Of a stretch of DNA of 64,000 nt, positions 8,872 to 17,909 are shown in pieces (position 1 is the first letter of the stretch; the number at the start of each line of letters is the position of its first letter). The position numbers and the translations under genes were made by a program. The notes under the pieces are model-generated. The model was not told where the DNA came from and did no database searches. It worked only from the letters and a program-made list of their open reading frames with translations. The stretch is from Fodinibius roseus (GTDB lineage: Bacteria > Bacteroidota > Rhodothermia > Balneolales > Balneolaceae), in assembly GCF_900129315.1 (NCBI RefSeq), contig NZ_FQUS01000011.1, forward strand, positions 1 through 64,000. The letters are read 5' to 3'.

Positions 8872-9010
8872 AGAGCTTTTGAAAAACCAGGCGTTTTGAT
8901 CAATATCAAAACCTGAGCAAATTCAAATCCGCAGATATAAAGAATACCTGAGAATGTTGAATGCGCGAAGATGAAGCAATTGGCCAAAAGAACGGTTTTT
9001 AAAGGCTTTA
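8872..9010 (+). repeat. Copy 3 of the ~140-bp intergenic repeat (forward orientation)
   Basis: It begins GAGAGCTTTTGAAAAACCAG and ends AAGAACGGTTTTTAAAGGCT, the same two ends as the other copies. The interior is the most diverged of the five but keeps TTTTGATCAATATCAA, shared with copy 5, and GCGCGAA, shared with copy 4. It lies between the thioesterase gene and the divergent acyl-CoA ligase gene, ending 25 bp before the ligase start, so it overlaps the expected leader of that mRNA. Confidence 0.75.
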
Positions 9011-9034
9011 TAACATTTATTGACTGAATAAGAG

Positions 9035-10846
9035 ATGATTATGGAATATCAGCCTACGACCATTCTGAATGAAGTTGATAAAGGGTTACGACTTCACAAT
9101 AAAAAGGTGCTTTTCGCGACCAAAAGGGGCGGGAAATGGATAGAGACCGGGAAAGAAGAATTTCAGACGAAGGTTCGTAATCTTACGCTGGGATTGTATG
9201 AGCTGGGCATAAGGCGCGGCGACCGGGTAAGCCTGCACTCCGAAAACAGTGCTGAATGGCTGATCTGCGATCAGGCTATTTTATCGCTCGGGGCCATTGA
9301 CGTTCCGATTTATGAAACGCAGCCCGCCGAACAGATTAAATATATTCTGGAAAACGCCGATGTAAAAGTGCATATCGTATCCAATGAAGAACTTTACGGA
9401 GAGAGCAGGCCGCTGGTCAGGGATATTGAGAACGTCGAACAGGTAATCAGGATTTTTGAGGCGGAAAACCAGGATGTGCTCTCCTTCGGGGATGTTTTGG
9501 AAAGAGGAGCAACCAAACACAAGGAAGATCCGGAGCTTTTCGAGCGGTTGCGGTCGGAGGTGGATCCCGATGATCTGGCTACGCTTATTTATACCTCGGG
9601 CACCACCGGCGACCCGAAGGGAGTCATGCTTACCCAGTGGAATATCGCCTCCAATCTGCTGGCTTCGCTGGAACGGGTGCCTTTTGATGAAAATGTCGGG
9701 GAGGACCAGCGGATGCTCTCTTATTTGCCGCTGTCGCATGTATTCGAACGGCTCATCACCTACCTGTATATCCGGCTGGGATACCCGATCTACTATATTG
9801 AAGATATAAACGAGATCCGGGAAGATTTTGAACACATCCAGCCGTACTACCTGGCTACCGTTCCCCGTCTCCTGGAAAAAATACACACGGGAGTCAAGGT
9901 GAAGGGCCAGGAGATGAGCGGGATCAAAAAGCAGCTCTACTACTGGGCGCTTAACCTGGCCGAAGAATATGATCCCGAACACCCGCCCTCTGGTCTGGGG
10001 GCCCTAAAACATGCCATTGCCGATAAGCTGGTATATTCCAAAATTCGCGCTCTTTTCGGCGGCAAGCTTTTGGGGGTAGTCAGCGGCGGAGCGGCCCTTT
10101 CTTCGAATTTGTTTCGTTTTATGAATGCGCTCGGCATTATCTGCCTGCAGGGGTACGGGCTTACGGAAACCTCTCCGGTGCTGTCGGTCCACGACAGGGA
10201 TCATATGCGGGTGGGAAGCTCGGGTCCCCCCCTGTCGAACGTGGAGATCAAGATCGCCGAAGACGGTGAAATCCTGGCAAAAGGGCCTAATATTATGAAA
10301 GGATACTACCGCAACAAAGATAAAACGGATGAAGTATTTACCGAAGATGGCTGGTTGATGACCGGCGATGTGGGCAAGCTGGAAGATAACTATCTCTATA
10401 TCACAGATCGCAAAAAATCGGTATTTAAGCTTTCGACCGGCAAGTATGTGGCCCCGCAAACCATCGAGAACCTGCTCATCGAAAGCGGCTTTATCGAACA
10501 GGCGATGGTGGTAGGATATAAACGAAAATTTTGCTCCGCACTGATCGTCCCCAACTATGAGAATGTAAAAAAGCGACTGAAGGGAAGGGGACAGTCGGTA
10601 TCAGAGGAGCCGGCCAAAGACCCGCAGGTGCGGGAACTGCTCCAGGAGGAAGTGGACAAGGTCAACAGGAATCTTTCTCCCTGGGAGACCGTCAAGAAAT
10701 TTGTTGTGCTTGCGGAGCCGTTTAGCATGGAGTCGGGCGAACTTACCCCGACGATGAAGGTTAAACGATCGAAGGTAAAGGAACATTATGAAGAGGAAAT
10801 TGATTCAATGTATGAAGAAGAGGCGGAGCAGGCGGATAAGGCCTGA
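9035..10846 (+). CDS. Long-chain-fatty-acid--CoA ligase (AMP-forming)
   Basis: Activates fatty acids to acyl-CoA with ATP, feeding the beta-oxidation genes that follow. Of the 603 residues, the AMP-binding P-loop YTSGTTGDPKGVML is at about residue 188, GYGLTETSPV at about 373, and the hinge/adenine region GDVGKLEDNYLYITDRKKSV with the following FKLSTGKYVAPQ at about 450. This FAA1/FadD15 type has an insertion typical of long-chain and very-long-chain enzymes (EYDPEHPPSGLGALKHAIAD region). Met3 (MEYQPTTIL) is the alternative start. The FadN-like gene begins 54 bp downstream on the same strand. Confidence 0.93.
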   Translation: MIMEYQPTTILNEVDKGLRLHNKKVLFATKRGGKWIETGKEEFQTKVRNLTLGLYELGIRRGDRVSLHSENSAEWLICDQAILSLGAIDVPIYETQPAEQIKYILENADVKVHIVSNEELYGESRPLVRDIENVEQVIRIFEAENQDVLSFGDVLERGATKHKEDPELFERLRSEVDPDDLATLIYTSGTTGDPKGVMLTQWNIASNLLASLERVPFDENVGEDQRMLSYLPLSHVFERLITYLYIRLGYPIYYIEDINEIREDFEHIQPYYLATVPRLLEKIHTGVKVKGQEMSGIKKQLYYWALNLAEEYDPEHPPSGLGALKHAIADKLVYSKIRALFGGKLLGVVSGGAALSSNLFRFMNALGIICLQGYGLTETSPVLSVHDRDHMRVGSSGPPLSNVEIKIAEDGEILAKGPNIMKGYYRNKDKTDEVFTEDGWLMTGDVGKLEDNYLYITDRKKSVFKLSTGKYVAPQTIENLLIESGFIEQAMVVGYKRKFCSALIVPNYENVKKRLKGRGQSVSEEPAKDPQVRELLQEEVDKVNRNLSPWETVKKFVVLAEPFSMESGELTPTMKVKRSKVKEHYEEEIDSMYEEEAEQADKA

Positions 10847-10899
10847 CGGACTTAGCCCTGTATTCTGTATGCTGGAATGTTAAAATCACAACTGTTTTT

Positions 10900-13272
10900 A
10901 TGGCTCAATCAACATATGCTATTCAAAAAGTCGCAGTTTTGGGATCCGGTACCATGGGCAGCCAGATTGCGGCCCATTGCGTTAACGCCGGACTCCAGGT
11001 ATGGCTGCTTGACCTGAAGGATGAGGAGGAGGATGATCCGAACAGCCGGGTGAAAGAGAGCATCAAAAAACTGGGGGAAATGAAACCCTCGCCGCTGGGG
11101 GACCCGGGGGACGCCAGGCATATTCGTCCCGGTAACTTCAGCGACGACCTGGATGTTATCGGGGAAGTCGACTGGGTTTGCGAGGCCATTATTGAAAAAA
11201 TGGATATCAAGAAACAGATGATGAGCGATATCCAGGAGGTCCGCGGGGAAAAGACGATCGTAACCTCCAATACATCGGGACTGCCGATCAGTGATATCAG
11301 TGCGGACTGCTCGGATGAGTTTCGAAGCCATTTTCTGGGTACGCACTTTTTTAACCCGCCGCGCTATATGAAGCTGCTGGAGGTAATTCCCACGGAGGCT
11401 ACCGCCGAAGAGGTGACGGATTACATGGCCGCCTTTTGCGAGAAAACCCTGGGCAAGGGAGTGGTGCGCTGCAAGGATACGCCCAACTTTATTGCCAACC
11501 GCATCGGTATTTTCTCCATGGCCAGTATGATGCCCTACTTTTTTGACGGCGATTTCCGGGCGGAGGAGATCGATTTCCTTACGGGAACGCTAACCGGTTA
11601 TTCCAAAGCCGCTACCTTTCGCACCGCCGATATGGCGGGCCTGGATATCATCCATCACGTGTCTAATAATTTGTACCCCTCCATTCCCGATGATGAGCGG
11701 CGCGAGGTCTTTCAGCTGCCGGAAGGGTTCAACAGGATGATTGAACAGGAAAAGTTCGGCAACAAGGCGGGAGAGGGCTTCTATAAAAAAGTGCGGACCG
11801 ACTCCGGCAGGGAATACAAGGTCATTGATCCCGATACGCAGGATTATGAATCGCAAATTGACCCGGAATTTGAAAGTGCCACGCAGGCGAAGAAAAAATT
11901 TGAAACCCCGGGAGAGCGACTGAAGTTTTTGGTGGAGCAGGATGATGAAGCGGGACGTTTTTTGTGGGATATCCACTGCGACCTGCTGCTGTATGCGGCT
12001 CACCGGGTGCCCGGGATTACGGATTCGGTGGAATCGATCGACCGCGCGATGAAGTGGGGCTTTAACTGGGAACTGGGTCCCTTCGAACGCTGGGATGCCA
12101 TTGGCGTACGCGAATCGGTGGAACGCATGCGGGAAGAGGGAAGAGAGGTGCCGGAACCGGTGCTGGAGATGCTGGAATCGGGACGTGAGCAGTTTTATGA
12201 TCCCGACCAGCGCACGGTGTACAACCTCGCTACCGGGAAGGTCGAAGCATGGACGCCGCCTGCCGCCGGGGCGATCCGGGTGGCTGAGCTTCAGTCCGAA
12301 GGTAAAGAAGTATTCGGCAACGACAGCGCGGGCTTGTATGACCTGGGAGACGGGGTGGCCCTTTTTGAATTCCGAACCAAAAAGCAGACGCTCGGTTTTG
12401 AACTGGTCCGCTCGCTGGATGAATCCTGTAAGATCGTCAACGAGCAGTTCGACGCCCTGGTTATAAGTCACGATAACGACAACTTCACCTACGGGGCAAA
12501 CCTGATGGAGGCGATACAAACGTGGCAGCAGGGCGACAAGGACCGTGTCGCGGAGGCCGCTGAAAATTTTCAGCGTGTAGCGGTCGGACTTCGCTACCAG
12601 CCGTTTCCGGTGGTTGTGGCTCCTTTCGGACGATCGCTGGGCGGCGGGGTGGAGTTCATCCTCCACGCGGATAAGGTCGTGGCCCACTATGAGCTGTATG
12701 CGGGACTCGTTGAGGTGGGCGTCGGGCTTATTCCGGCGGGCGGGGGGACCAAGGAGATGCTCCGCCGCGTGATGCAGCAGGTGATGGATGACGAGCAGGT
12801 CGATCCGCTGCCGAATATCAAAGAAGTATTTAAAACGATCGGCATGGCCGAGGTTTCCGACGGCGCGCCCAAAGCCCGGAAGTACCGGTACCTGCGGGAC
12901 TCCGATTCCGTGATTATGAATCGCGATCTGCTGATCGCCAATGCCAGGGCGGAAGCGCTGCGCATGGTCAAAGCGGGTTACCATCCCCCGCAGAAGCCGG
13001 AGATCAGGGTGCTGGGCAAAAAGGCATTAAGTGCTCTTCGCCTGATGCTCTATATCATGCACGAGGCGAACTATATTACGGATTACGACAAGGTGGTGGC
13101 CGATAAGGTGGCCTGGGTTATGAGCGGGGGCGACCTGAGCGAGCCGCAAAAGGTGCCTGAAGAGTACCTGCTCCGGCTCGAACGCGAGGCCTTCCTGGAA
13201 CTCCTTGAAGATGAGCGAACACAGGCCCGCATCGAACACATGCTGAAGAAAGGAAAACCATTAAGGAATTAG
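10900..13272 (+). CDS. fadN: 3-hydroxyacyl-CoA dehydrogenase/enoyl-CoA hydratase, FadN type
   Basis: A cytoplasmic multifunctional enzyme of fatty-acid beta-oxidation, 790 residues. Unlike FadB/FadJ, the dehydrogenase part comes first: Rossmann motif VAVLGSGTMGSQIAAHC at about residue 12, the catalytic-His segment FLGTHFFNPPRYMKLLEV at about 147, then two C-terminal dehydrogenase domains (about 195-430). The crotonase-like domain is at the C-terminal side, with the oxyanion-loop stretch APFGRSLGGGVEFILHAD at about 570 and AGLVEVGVGLIPAGGGTKEM at about 603. This order is known from Bacillus FadN. A thiolase gene follows after 88 bp, giving a fadN-fadA pair. The sequence is markedly acidic. Confidence 0.93.
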   Translation: MAQSTYAIQKVAVLGSGTMGSQIAAHCVNAGLQVWLLDLKDEEEDDPNSRVKESIKKLGEMKPSPLGDPGDARHIRPGNFSDDLDVIGEVDWVCEAIIEKMDIKKQMMSDIQEVRGEKTIVTSNTSGLPISDISADCSDEFRSHFLGTHFFNPPRYMKLLEVIPTEATAEEVTDYMAAFCEKTLGKGVVRCKDTPNFIANRIGIFSMASMMPYFFDGDFRAEEIDFLTGTLTGYSKAATFRTADMAGLDIIHHVSNNLYPSIPDDERREVFQLPEGFNRMIEQEKFGNKAGEGFYKKVRTDSGREYKVIDPDTQDYESQIDPEFESATQAKKKFETPGERLKFLVEQDDEAGRFLWDIHCDLLLYAAHRVPGITDSVESIDRAMKWGFNWELGPFERWDAIGVRESVERMREEGREVPEPVLEMLESGREQFYDPDQRTVYNLATGKVEAWTPPAAGAIRVAELQSEGKEVFGNDSAGLYDLGDGVALFEFRTKKQTLGFELVRSLDESCKIVNEQFDALVISHDNDNFTYGANLMEAIQTWQQGDKDRVAEAAENFQRVAVGLRYQPFPVVVAPFGRSLGGGVEFILHADKVVAHYELYAGLVEVGVGLIPAGGGTKEMLRRVMQQVMDDEQVDPLPNIKEVFKTIGMAEVSDGAPKARKYRYLRDSDSVIMNRDLLIANARAEALRMVKAGYHPPQKPEIRVLGKKALSALRLMLYIMHEANYITDYDKVVADKVAWVMSGGDLSEPQKVPEEYLLRLEREAFLELLEDERTQARIEHMLKKGKPLRN

Positions 13273-13360
13273 AACACTGATTAAACAGATTGTCACGGAT
13301 TAAATCTGTGGCTATCAGTCCAGTCTGTTTTATCCGAGTTTAAAAGTAAAAACCAATATT

Positions 13361-14542
13361 ATGAAGGAAGCTGTCATTGTAGCTGCTGCGCGAACACCAA
13401 CCGGAAAAGCCAACAAAGGATCCCTGCGGTTTACTCCGCCCGATCGTCTGGGGGGAGAGGTAATCAAAGCGCTCCTGGAGCGTGCCCCGAATCTCCAGCC
13501 CGAAATGGTGGATGATGTCATCCTGGGATGTGCGTTCCCGGAGGCTGCGCAGGGATTGAATGTCGCCCGCCAGTGTGCCGCACTGGGAGGACTGCCGCCA
13601 TCGGTTCCGGCCGCCACCATGAACCGGTTTTGTTCGTCAGGCCTGCAGACCATTGCACAGGCCGCCGAACGCATTATGGTCGGTGGGGCCGAGGTAATGA
13701 TCGCCGGCGGAGTGGAATCGATGTCCCTGGTACCTATGGGTGGGTATGTGGTGCATCCGAATCCCGACCTGGTGGATAATTACCCGGAAATTTATATCAA
13801 TATGGGACTGACGGCTGAAAATGTGGCGGACCAGTTTGAGATAAGCCGCAAGGACCAGGATGCGTTTGCCTACCGCAGTCACCGGCGCGCCATCAAGGCG
13901 TGGGAAGAGGGCTATTTTGAGGATCAGATCGTGCCGGTCGAAGTTCATGAAAAGAAAGTAACCGCAGGCGGTGAGGTTGAGGAAACGGAGTTTTTGTTTA
14001 AAACCGACGAGGGGCCCCGCCGCGATACCTCCGAGGAAATTCTGGCGAAACTGAGTCCCGCCTTTAAACAGGGAGGATCGGTCACGGCCGGAAACTCCTC
14101 CCAGATGAACGACGCCGCTGCAGCCGTTATCGTGATGAGCCGGGAAAAAGCGGATGAGCTCGGGCTTGATCCCATCGCCCGGTATGTCGGCTTTTCCGTT
14201 GCCGGCGTCCCCCCGGAGATTATGGGCATCGGCCCCGTCGAGGCCGTCCCCAAGGTGCTGGGCAAAGCGGGGATGGATTTGAGCGAAATCGACCTGATTG
14301 AGCTGAATGAAGCGTTTGCGGCGCAGTCCGTTGCCGTGATTCGCGAGCTCGGTATGGATGAGGATTTGGTCAATATTAACGGCGGTGCCATCGCCATGGG
14401 ACACCCGCTCGGCTGTACCGGCGCGAAGCTCACGACCCAGATCCTGTACGACCTCATGCGCCTCGACAAGCGCTACGGCCTGGTCACCATGTGCGTGGGC
14501 GGCGGTATGGGCGCGGCGGGCATTTTTGAAAATTTACGGTAA
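13361..14542 (+). CDS. fadA: Acetyl-CoA acyltransferase (thiolase), FadA type
   Basis: Carries out the last step of beta-oxidation, cleaving 3-ketoacyl-CoA with CoA. The nucleophile is Cys91 in TMNRFCSSGLQTI; the other active-site residues are in GHPLGCTGAK (about residue 347) and MCVGGGMGAAGIFE near the C-terminus. The 393-residue length is standard. It follows the FadN-like gene on the same strand, and such pairs form the trifunctional set. The second thiolase of the window (56764-57945) is more like the biosynthetic acetyl-CoA C-acetyltransferases. Confidence 0.94.
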   Translation: MKEAVIVAAARTPTGKANKGSLRFTPPDRLGGEVIKALLERAPNLQPEMVDDVILGCAFPEAAQGLNVARQCAALGGLPPSVPAATMNRFCSSGLQTIAQAAERIMVGGAEVMIAGGVESMSLVPMGGYVVHPNPDLVDNYPEIYINMGLTAENVADQFEISRKDQDAFAYRSHRRAIKAWEEGYFEDQIVPVEVHEKKVTAGGEVEETEFLFKTDEGPRRDTSEEILAKLSPAFKQGGSVTAGNSSQMNDAAAAVIVMSREKADELGLDPIARYVGFSVAGVPPEIMGIGPVEAVPKVLGKAGMDLSEIDLIELNEAFAAQSVAVIRELGMDEDLVNINGGAIAMGHPLGCTGAKLTTQILYDLMRLDKRYGLVTMCVGGGMGAAGIFENLR

Positions 14543-14789
14543 AGCGACTACAGATGGTCCGGATGGCACGAACGGTACGGGTACACGTCAAACTGAATCA
14601 TTAATACGGATGAACTTTACAGCATCAGTTCCGAGTATTCGGGAAGTGGTCAGGGTAACAGATAGCGAAAAACCGCGGGAGGGCAGGACCAGTCGTTTGA
14701 CGGAATTTTCAAAGTTCTCTGGGTAATAATAAACACCAAACCGCGACAATTCGCTTTATCTGAGTTTAATCAATGAGTACGAGCAGAAC

Positions 14790-15653
14790 ATGTTTACAGC
14801 TGATACTTTAGAAGGGCAGACGATCCTTATCACGGGCGGCGGTAGCGGACTGGGGCTCGCCATGGCAAAAAAATTCGCTGCGCTTGGCAGTAATGTTGCA
14901 ATCTGCGGGCGGACCGAGGACAAGCTTCGGCGGGCGGTCAGGGAGATCGAGGGAGAGCGCAAAGGGGGACAGGTGGAGTATTATGTAGCCGATGTTCGCA
15001 GCTACGAACGTATGGAGGAAGTCCTAAATGAAATCATTTCAGATTTCGGAACGATGACCGGACTCGTCAATAACGCCGCCGGTAACTTCTTGTCGGCTTC
15101 CGAAGACCTGAGTCCGGGTGGCTTTAAGGCGGTGGTGGATATCGTGCTGTACGGCTCCTTTAACTGCACGCATCTGTTCGGGAACTACCTGATTGACCAG
15201 GGACAGGAGGGCAGTATCCTGAATATGGTGACTACCTATTCGGAATCCACCGGGTCTGCTTTTGTGCTGCCTTCCGCCTGCGGGAAGGCGGGGGTGCTGG
15301 CGATGACCCGGTCACTGGCCTATGAGTGGGCCACATACGGCATCCGGCTGAACGCCATCGCACCGGGACCCTTTCCCACAAAGGGAGCCTGGAAGCGGCT
15401 GATACCGGATGAGAGGGCTGAAGAACAATTTTTGTCCAACATTCCGGCCGGCCGGTATGGGGATAAAGAGGAGTTGGCCAACCTGGCAACTTTTTTAATG
15501 TCCGATATGGCGCCCTATATCACCGGGGAATGCGTGGTCATCGACGGCGGGGAGCGTCTGTCGGCGGGACAGTTTAATTTTATCGACCGGCTGGGATCGC
15601 GGGAAGAGCTGAAAAACTTCTTCAGGGGGATGCGGGAAAAGGGCAGTGAATAG
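14790..15653 (+). CDS. SDR oxidoreductase, 2,4-dienoyl-CoA reductase (DECR) type
   Basis: Probably reduces 2,4-dienoyl-CoA with NADPH so that polyunsaturated fatty acids can enter beta-oxidation; it stands directly after the fadN-fadA genes. The cofactor loop TGGGSGLG is at residues 15-22 and NNAAGNF at about 94. The usual SDR Tyr of YxxxK is Ser162 (PSACGK, Lys166). Mitochondrial DECR1 has the same arrangement and uses an upstream Tyr; here Tyr150 in MVTTYSESTGSAF matches it. PGPFPTKGAWKRL also resembles DECR1. The 247 bp before it hold no recognisable gene. Confidence 0.87.
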   Translation: MFTADTLEGQTILITGGGSGLGLAMAKKFAALGSNVAICGRTEDKLRRAVREIEGERKGGQVEYYVADVRSYERMEEVLNEIISDFGTMTGLVNNAAGNFLSASEDLSPGGFKAVVDIVLYGSFNCTHLFGNYLIDQGQEGSILNMVTTYSESTGSAFVLPSACGKAGVLAMTRSLAYEWATYGIRLNAIAPGPFPTKGAWKRLIPDERAEEQFLSNIPAGRYGDKEELANLATFLMSDMAPYITGECVVIDGGERLSAGQFNFIDRLGSREELKNFFRGMREKGSE

Positions 15654-15843
15654 TTATCAGAGATTTTGTACAATCGGCTATTTGGCCTATGTTGGGTTCG
15701 AGAGAATCTTTCCCTTAACACTCCTAACTTTTACTTTTCTCTTTTCGTAACTACTCTCATGACCGTTGAAAATAAATAACTAAAGTTAATCCTTGGTACG
15801 TAGTTAGAAATCGTCAATCTCCGATAATCGATAACTACCCCAC

Positions 15844-16692
15844 CTATCCCAGCCGCCTGTCTATTTTATCCAGGGTCTTGTTAAGCTCCATCAGGTGATA
15901 ACCGTTGTAGATAGTCGGACGTTTTAGCTGTATGGACTTGATGAATTCCATCGCGGCCAGCTCGGCGGATTTGGAGGCATCAAACGACTGGCGGTTAAAA
16001 AAAAGATGTCCGCTTTCGTTTTCCTCCCCGAGACGTACGCTTTGCTCCGTTACGTCACAGTCAGCCAGGTAGTGTTGATCAGCGGCCAGGCGATGATGGT
16101 TGGTCGCCAGGGAGGCGGTATTGACATAGATGTTGGCCGTAGCGCCGCTGTCAAATCGTACAAACAGGTGCAGTACATGAGGTTTTCGGCTGTTTAGTTC
16201 CACGGATTTCAATTCGATATGATGAACGGCCCCATTGATCCAGCGCAGGCTGAAGGCCAGCTCATTAATCCAAAAATAATCGAAACTGAAGTCGGACTCC
16301 ATGCTTTGAGCATGAGTAATTTCCCGGACAACCTGTACGAAAGAAGGTTTGATGATCTTTTTGGCCATCCACTTGGAAGCGGGGGCCAACGTGGGCCAGT
16401 GCGAAAACTGGAGCTGAATATTGGCTTCCTCAGCAGCGTGATACACCTTTTCAACAAGCTGCGTGTTACGCGTAGGCAGGGGACCGATAAGAAAGGCATG
16501 GATTCCCTTTTTGACGATTTCCAACAGGCGCCGGAGCCGGTTTTTTGTGTCATCGAGCAAGAAACAGGCATCCACCGAGCCGATGGCGTTCAGTTTGGCT
16601 GCGATGGTTACTTCAGAAACGGACTGGTGGGTCCGCAAGTGTTTTTCCCAGGCTATAGCCCGTTCGGCAGAACCAATGATTCCGATTTTCAT
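15844..16692 (-). CDS. Gfo/Idh/MocA-like protein, short and divergent
   Basis: A 282-residue protein that starts with a Rossmann-like MKIGIIGSAERAIAWEKHL. The middle segment GIHAFLIGPLPTRNTQLVEK occupies the place where sugar dehydrogenases have the catalytic EKP lysine, which is missing. The C-terminal half (HHIELKSVELNSRKPHVLHL and following) looks like the beta-sheet domain of the family, ending with a helix HLMELNKTLDKIDRRL. It may be a non-catalytic or altered-activity member. Its neighbours (PspC, phosphatidylcholine synthase) give no pathway. Family placement is moderately sure, function unknown. Confidence 0.65.
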   Translation of the reverse strand: MKIGIIGSAERAIAWEKHLRTHQSVSEVTIAAKLNAIGSVDACFLLDDTKNRLRRLLEIVKKGIHAFLIGPLPTRNTQLVEKVYHAAEEANIQLQFSHWPTLAPASKWMAKKIIKPSFVQVVREITHAQSMESDFSFDYFWINELAFSLRWINGAVHHIELKSVELNSRKPHVLHLFVRFDSGATANIYVNTASLATNHHRLAADQHYLADCDVTEQSVRLGEENESGHLFFNRQSFDASKSAELAAMEFIKSIQLKRPTIYNGYHLMELNKTLDKIDRRLG

Positions 16693-16783
16693 AAAGAGGG
16701 ACTCCTGTGTGTATTTAACAATCCATAATTATGAAATAGGAACCTATTTTCAAAACGTTTTATTTGGTTGATGATTGGATCAC

Positions 16784-16966
16784 TCAGTCCGGCATGACCA
16801 GTGCAAGGATAAAATAGAGAAGTACGGGACTTCCCCACCCCAGGAATGTTAATATGACAAAAATAATACGGACGATGGTTGGGTCCCAACCGAGATACTC
16901 TGCGATACCCCCGCATACCCCTGAAATCATCCGGTCGCTGTGTGATTTACTTAAACGAGCTGCCAT
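16784..16966 (-). CDS. PspC-domain membrane protein
   Basis: A small protein of 60 residues made of a single PspC domain: RMISGVCGGIAEYLGWDPTI at about 12-31, then a hydrophobic hairpin VRIIFVILTFLGWGSPVLLY. PspC is the inner-membrane partner of phage-shock regulation in enterobacteria; stand-alone copies of this length are common in Bacteroidota and their role is not established. It is encoded next to phosphatidylcholine synthase on the same strand, so a link to membrane state is possible but inferred. Confidence 0.9.
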   Translation of the reverse strand: MAARLSKSHSDRMISGVCGGIAEYLGWDPTIVRIIFVILTFLGWGSPVLLYFILALVMPD

Positions 16967-17020
16967 AAAAGTACGGTTAATTAACTTGGTTATATTGTTT
17001 GATTATATGATACGCACGAG

Positions 17021-17704
17021 CTATGCCGATGTTTCAATTGTTTTAACATTCAAGTAAAACGAAAGCCCAAAATAATAGAAAGGAAACAAAAATGAACCAT
17101 AGATTAACAGCGGGGGAGATCTGTCAAACAGATAGACTAATGCCAGTATTTGTATGACAAAGATTGAACCCAACAGCAGGGTCAGCCTGCGAAGGAACGA
17201 GGTGCGTGTGGGATATACAAACTTGACGGGGAGGAAGGTTGTCAGGGCGAACGCCAGCAGTATTATCGAAGCTGTGGTAGTCGAAAGCCCGAGCAGAAAA
17301 ATATAGAATACCACGATGTTCCAGTAGGAGGGAAAACCCAGGAAAAAGTGGTCGTCGGTCTTGGCCCGGGTATTTGAAAAGCCGAACACACTGGCGGTGG
17401 CACAAATCAGGAGTACCCAAAAGGGGAGGCCCATCACGGCATAAATCCAGAAGAGCGGGGCTACGGTCCAGGTTAGAAAATCTACGATATTGTCCATTAG
17501 TCCCCCGTCAAACCTGGCGGCATATTCTTTGGTTCGGACCAGCCGTGCGAGCGCGCCATCGATGGAATCGATAAGCGCCGCTCCCGCAAGCGCCCACAAT
17601 GCTGTTTGATAAGCCCCTTCAAATGTGAGAATCAGTGCCCACAACCCCAGGGCTGCGCCCGTTGCGGTCAGCAGGTGAACGCCATATGCTGCTATTTTCT
17701 TCAC
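17021..17704 (-). CDS. pcs: Phosphatidylcholine synthase (CDP-alcohol phosphatidyltransferase)
   Basis: Integral membrane enzyme expected to condense choline with CDP-diacylglycerol. The CDP-alcohol motif is Asp46, Asp49-Gly50, Ala53-Arg54, Gly67, Asp71 and Asp75. The spacing between Arg54 and Gly67 is 12 residues, not the usual 8; as I recall it, Pcs proteins have this longer spacing. The Pcs-like segments KTDDHFFLGFPSYWNIVVFY (about 115) and FLPVKFVYPTR (about 157) support the specific assignment. About seven membrane segments are visible in 227 residues. A general phosphatidyltransferase such as PgsA is less likely. If correct, the organism would need exogenous or own choline. Confidence 0.85.
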   Translation of the reverse strand: MKKIAAYGVHLLTATGAALGLWALILTFEGAYQTALWALAGAALIDSIDGALARLVRTKEYAARFDGGLMDNIVDFLTWTVAPLFWIYAVMGLPFWVLLICATASVFGFSNTRAKTDDHFFLGFPSYWNIVVFYIFLLGLSTTTASIILLAFALTTFLPVKFVYPTRTSFLRRLTLLLGSIFVIQILALVYLFDRSPPLLIYGSFLFPFYYFGLSFYLNVKTIETSA

Positions 17705-17770
17705 GAACGGTCTATGTCTAATGGGTTCTTGCTCCTGTTACATCCACCTTATGATAACATAATAAAATAA

Positions 17771-17800
17771 AAAAAGCGGAACCTATGAAAGTTCCGCTTT
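17771..17800 (-). terminator. Rho-independent terminator after the BlaR1-like gene
   Basis: The + strand reads AAAAGCGGAAC, loop CTATGAAA, GTTCCGCTTT. Read on the minus strand, the stem is followed by a run of T (CCGCTTTTTTTATTTTATT), which fits termination of the BlaI/BlaR1 transcript that runs leftward from 20233. Confidence 0.8.
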
Positions 17801-17825
17801 GGAAAAAGGGTAACAGTTGAAAAAT

Positions 17826-17882
17826 CTATTCAACCGTTAGTTCAGTCAAAGCGCTCTGGTAGCCGATCCGTGAGATAACCAG
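17826..17882 (-). pseudogene. Remnant tail of a second carboxypeptidase-regulatory-like domain
   Basis: On the minus strand an 18-codon stretch reads LVISRIGYQSALTELTVE and ends in TAG (17826-17828). It matches the end of the BlaR1-like protein just upstream, LVISYVGYEPAMTEVNIE, in 10 of 18 positions including both stop positions. The DNA has diverged well beyond the protein. It lies between that gene's stop (17910) and the terminator (17771-17800), so the original 3' end of the transcription unit may be here, with the present end of the gene derived from a paralogue. Confidence 0.55.
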
Positions 17883-17909
17883 CTATATTTCCTCTCAGGG
17901 AGATTAAAT

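Noticed and set aside
11590-12984. Long open frame opposite the FadN-like gene (464 codons, minus strand)
   Set aside because: It lies wholly antisense to a gene with clear motifs; such frames arise from GC-rich codon use. It is His- and Arg-rich and shows no family motif.
13272-13361. Terminator between the FadN-like gene and the thiolase
   Set aside because: ACAGATT and AATCTGT can pair, but no T-run follows and the two genes are expected to be co-transcribed.
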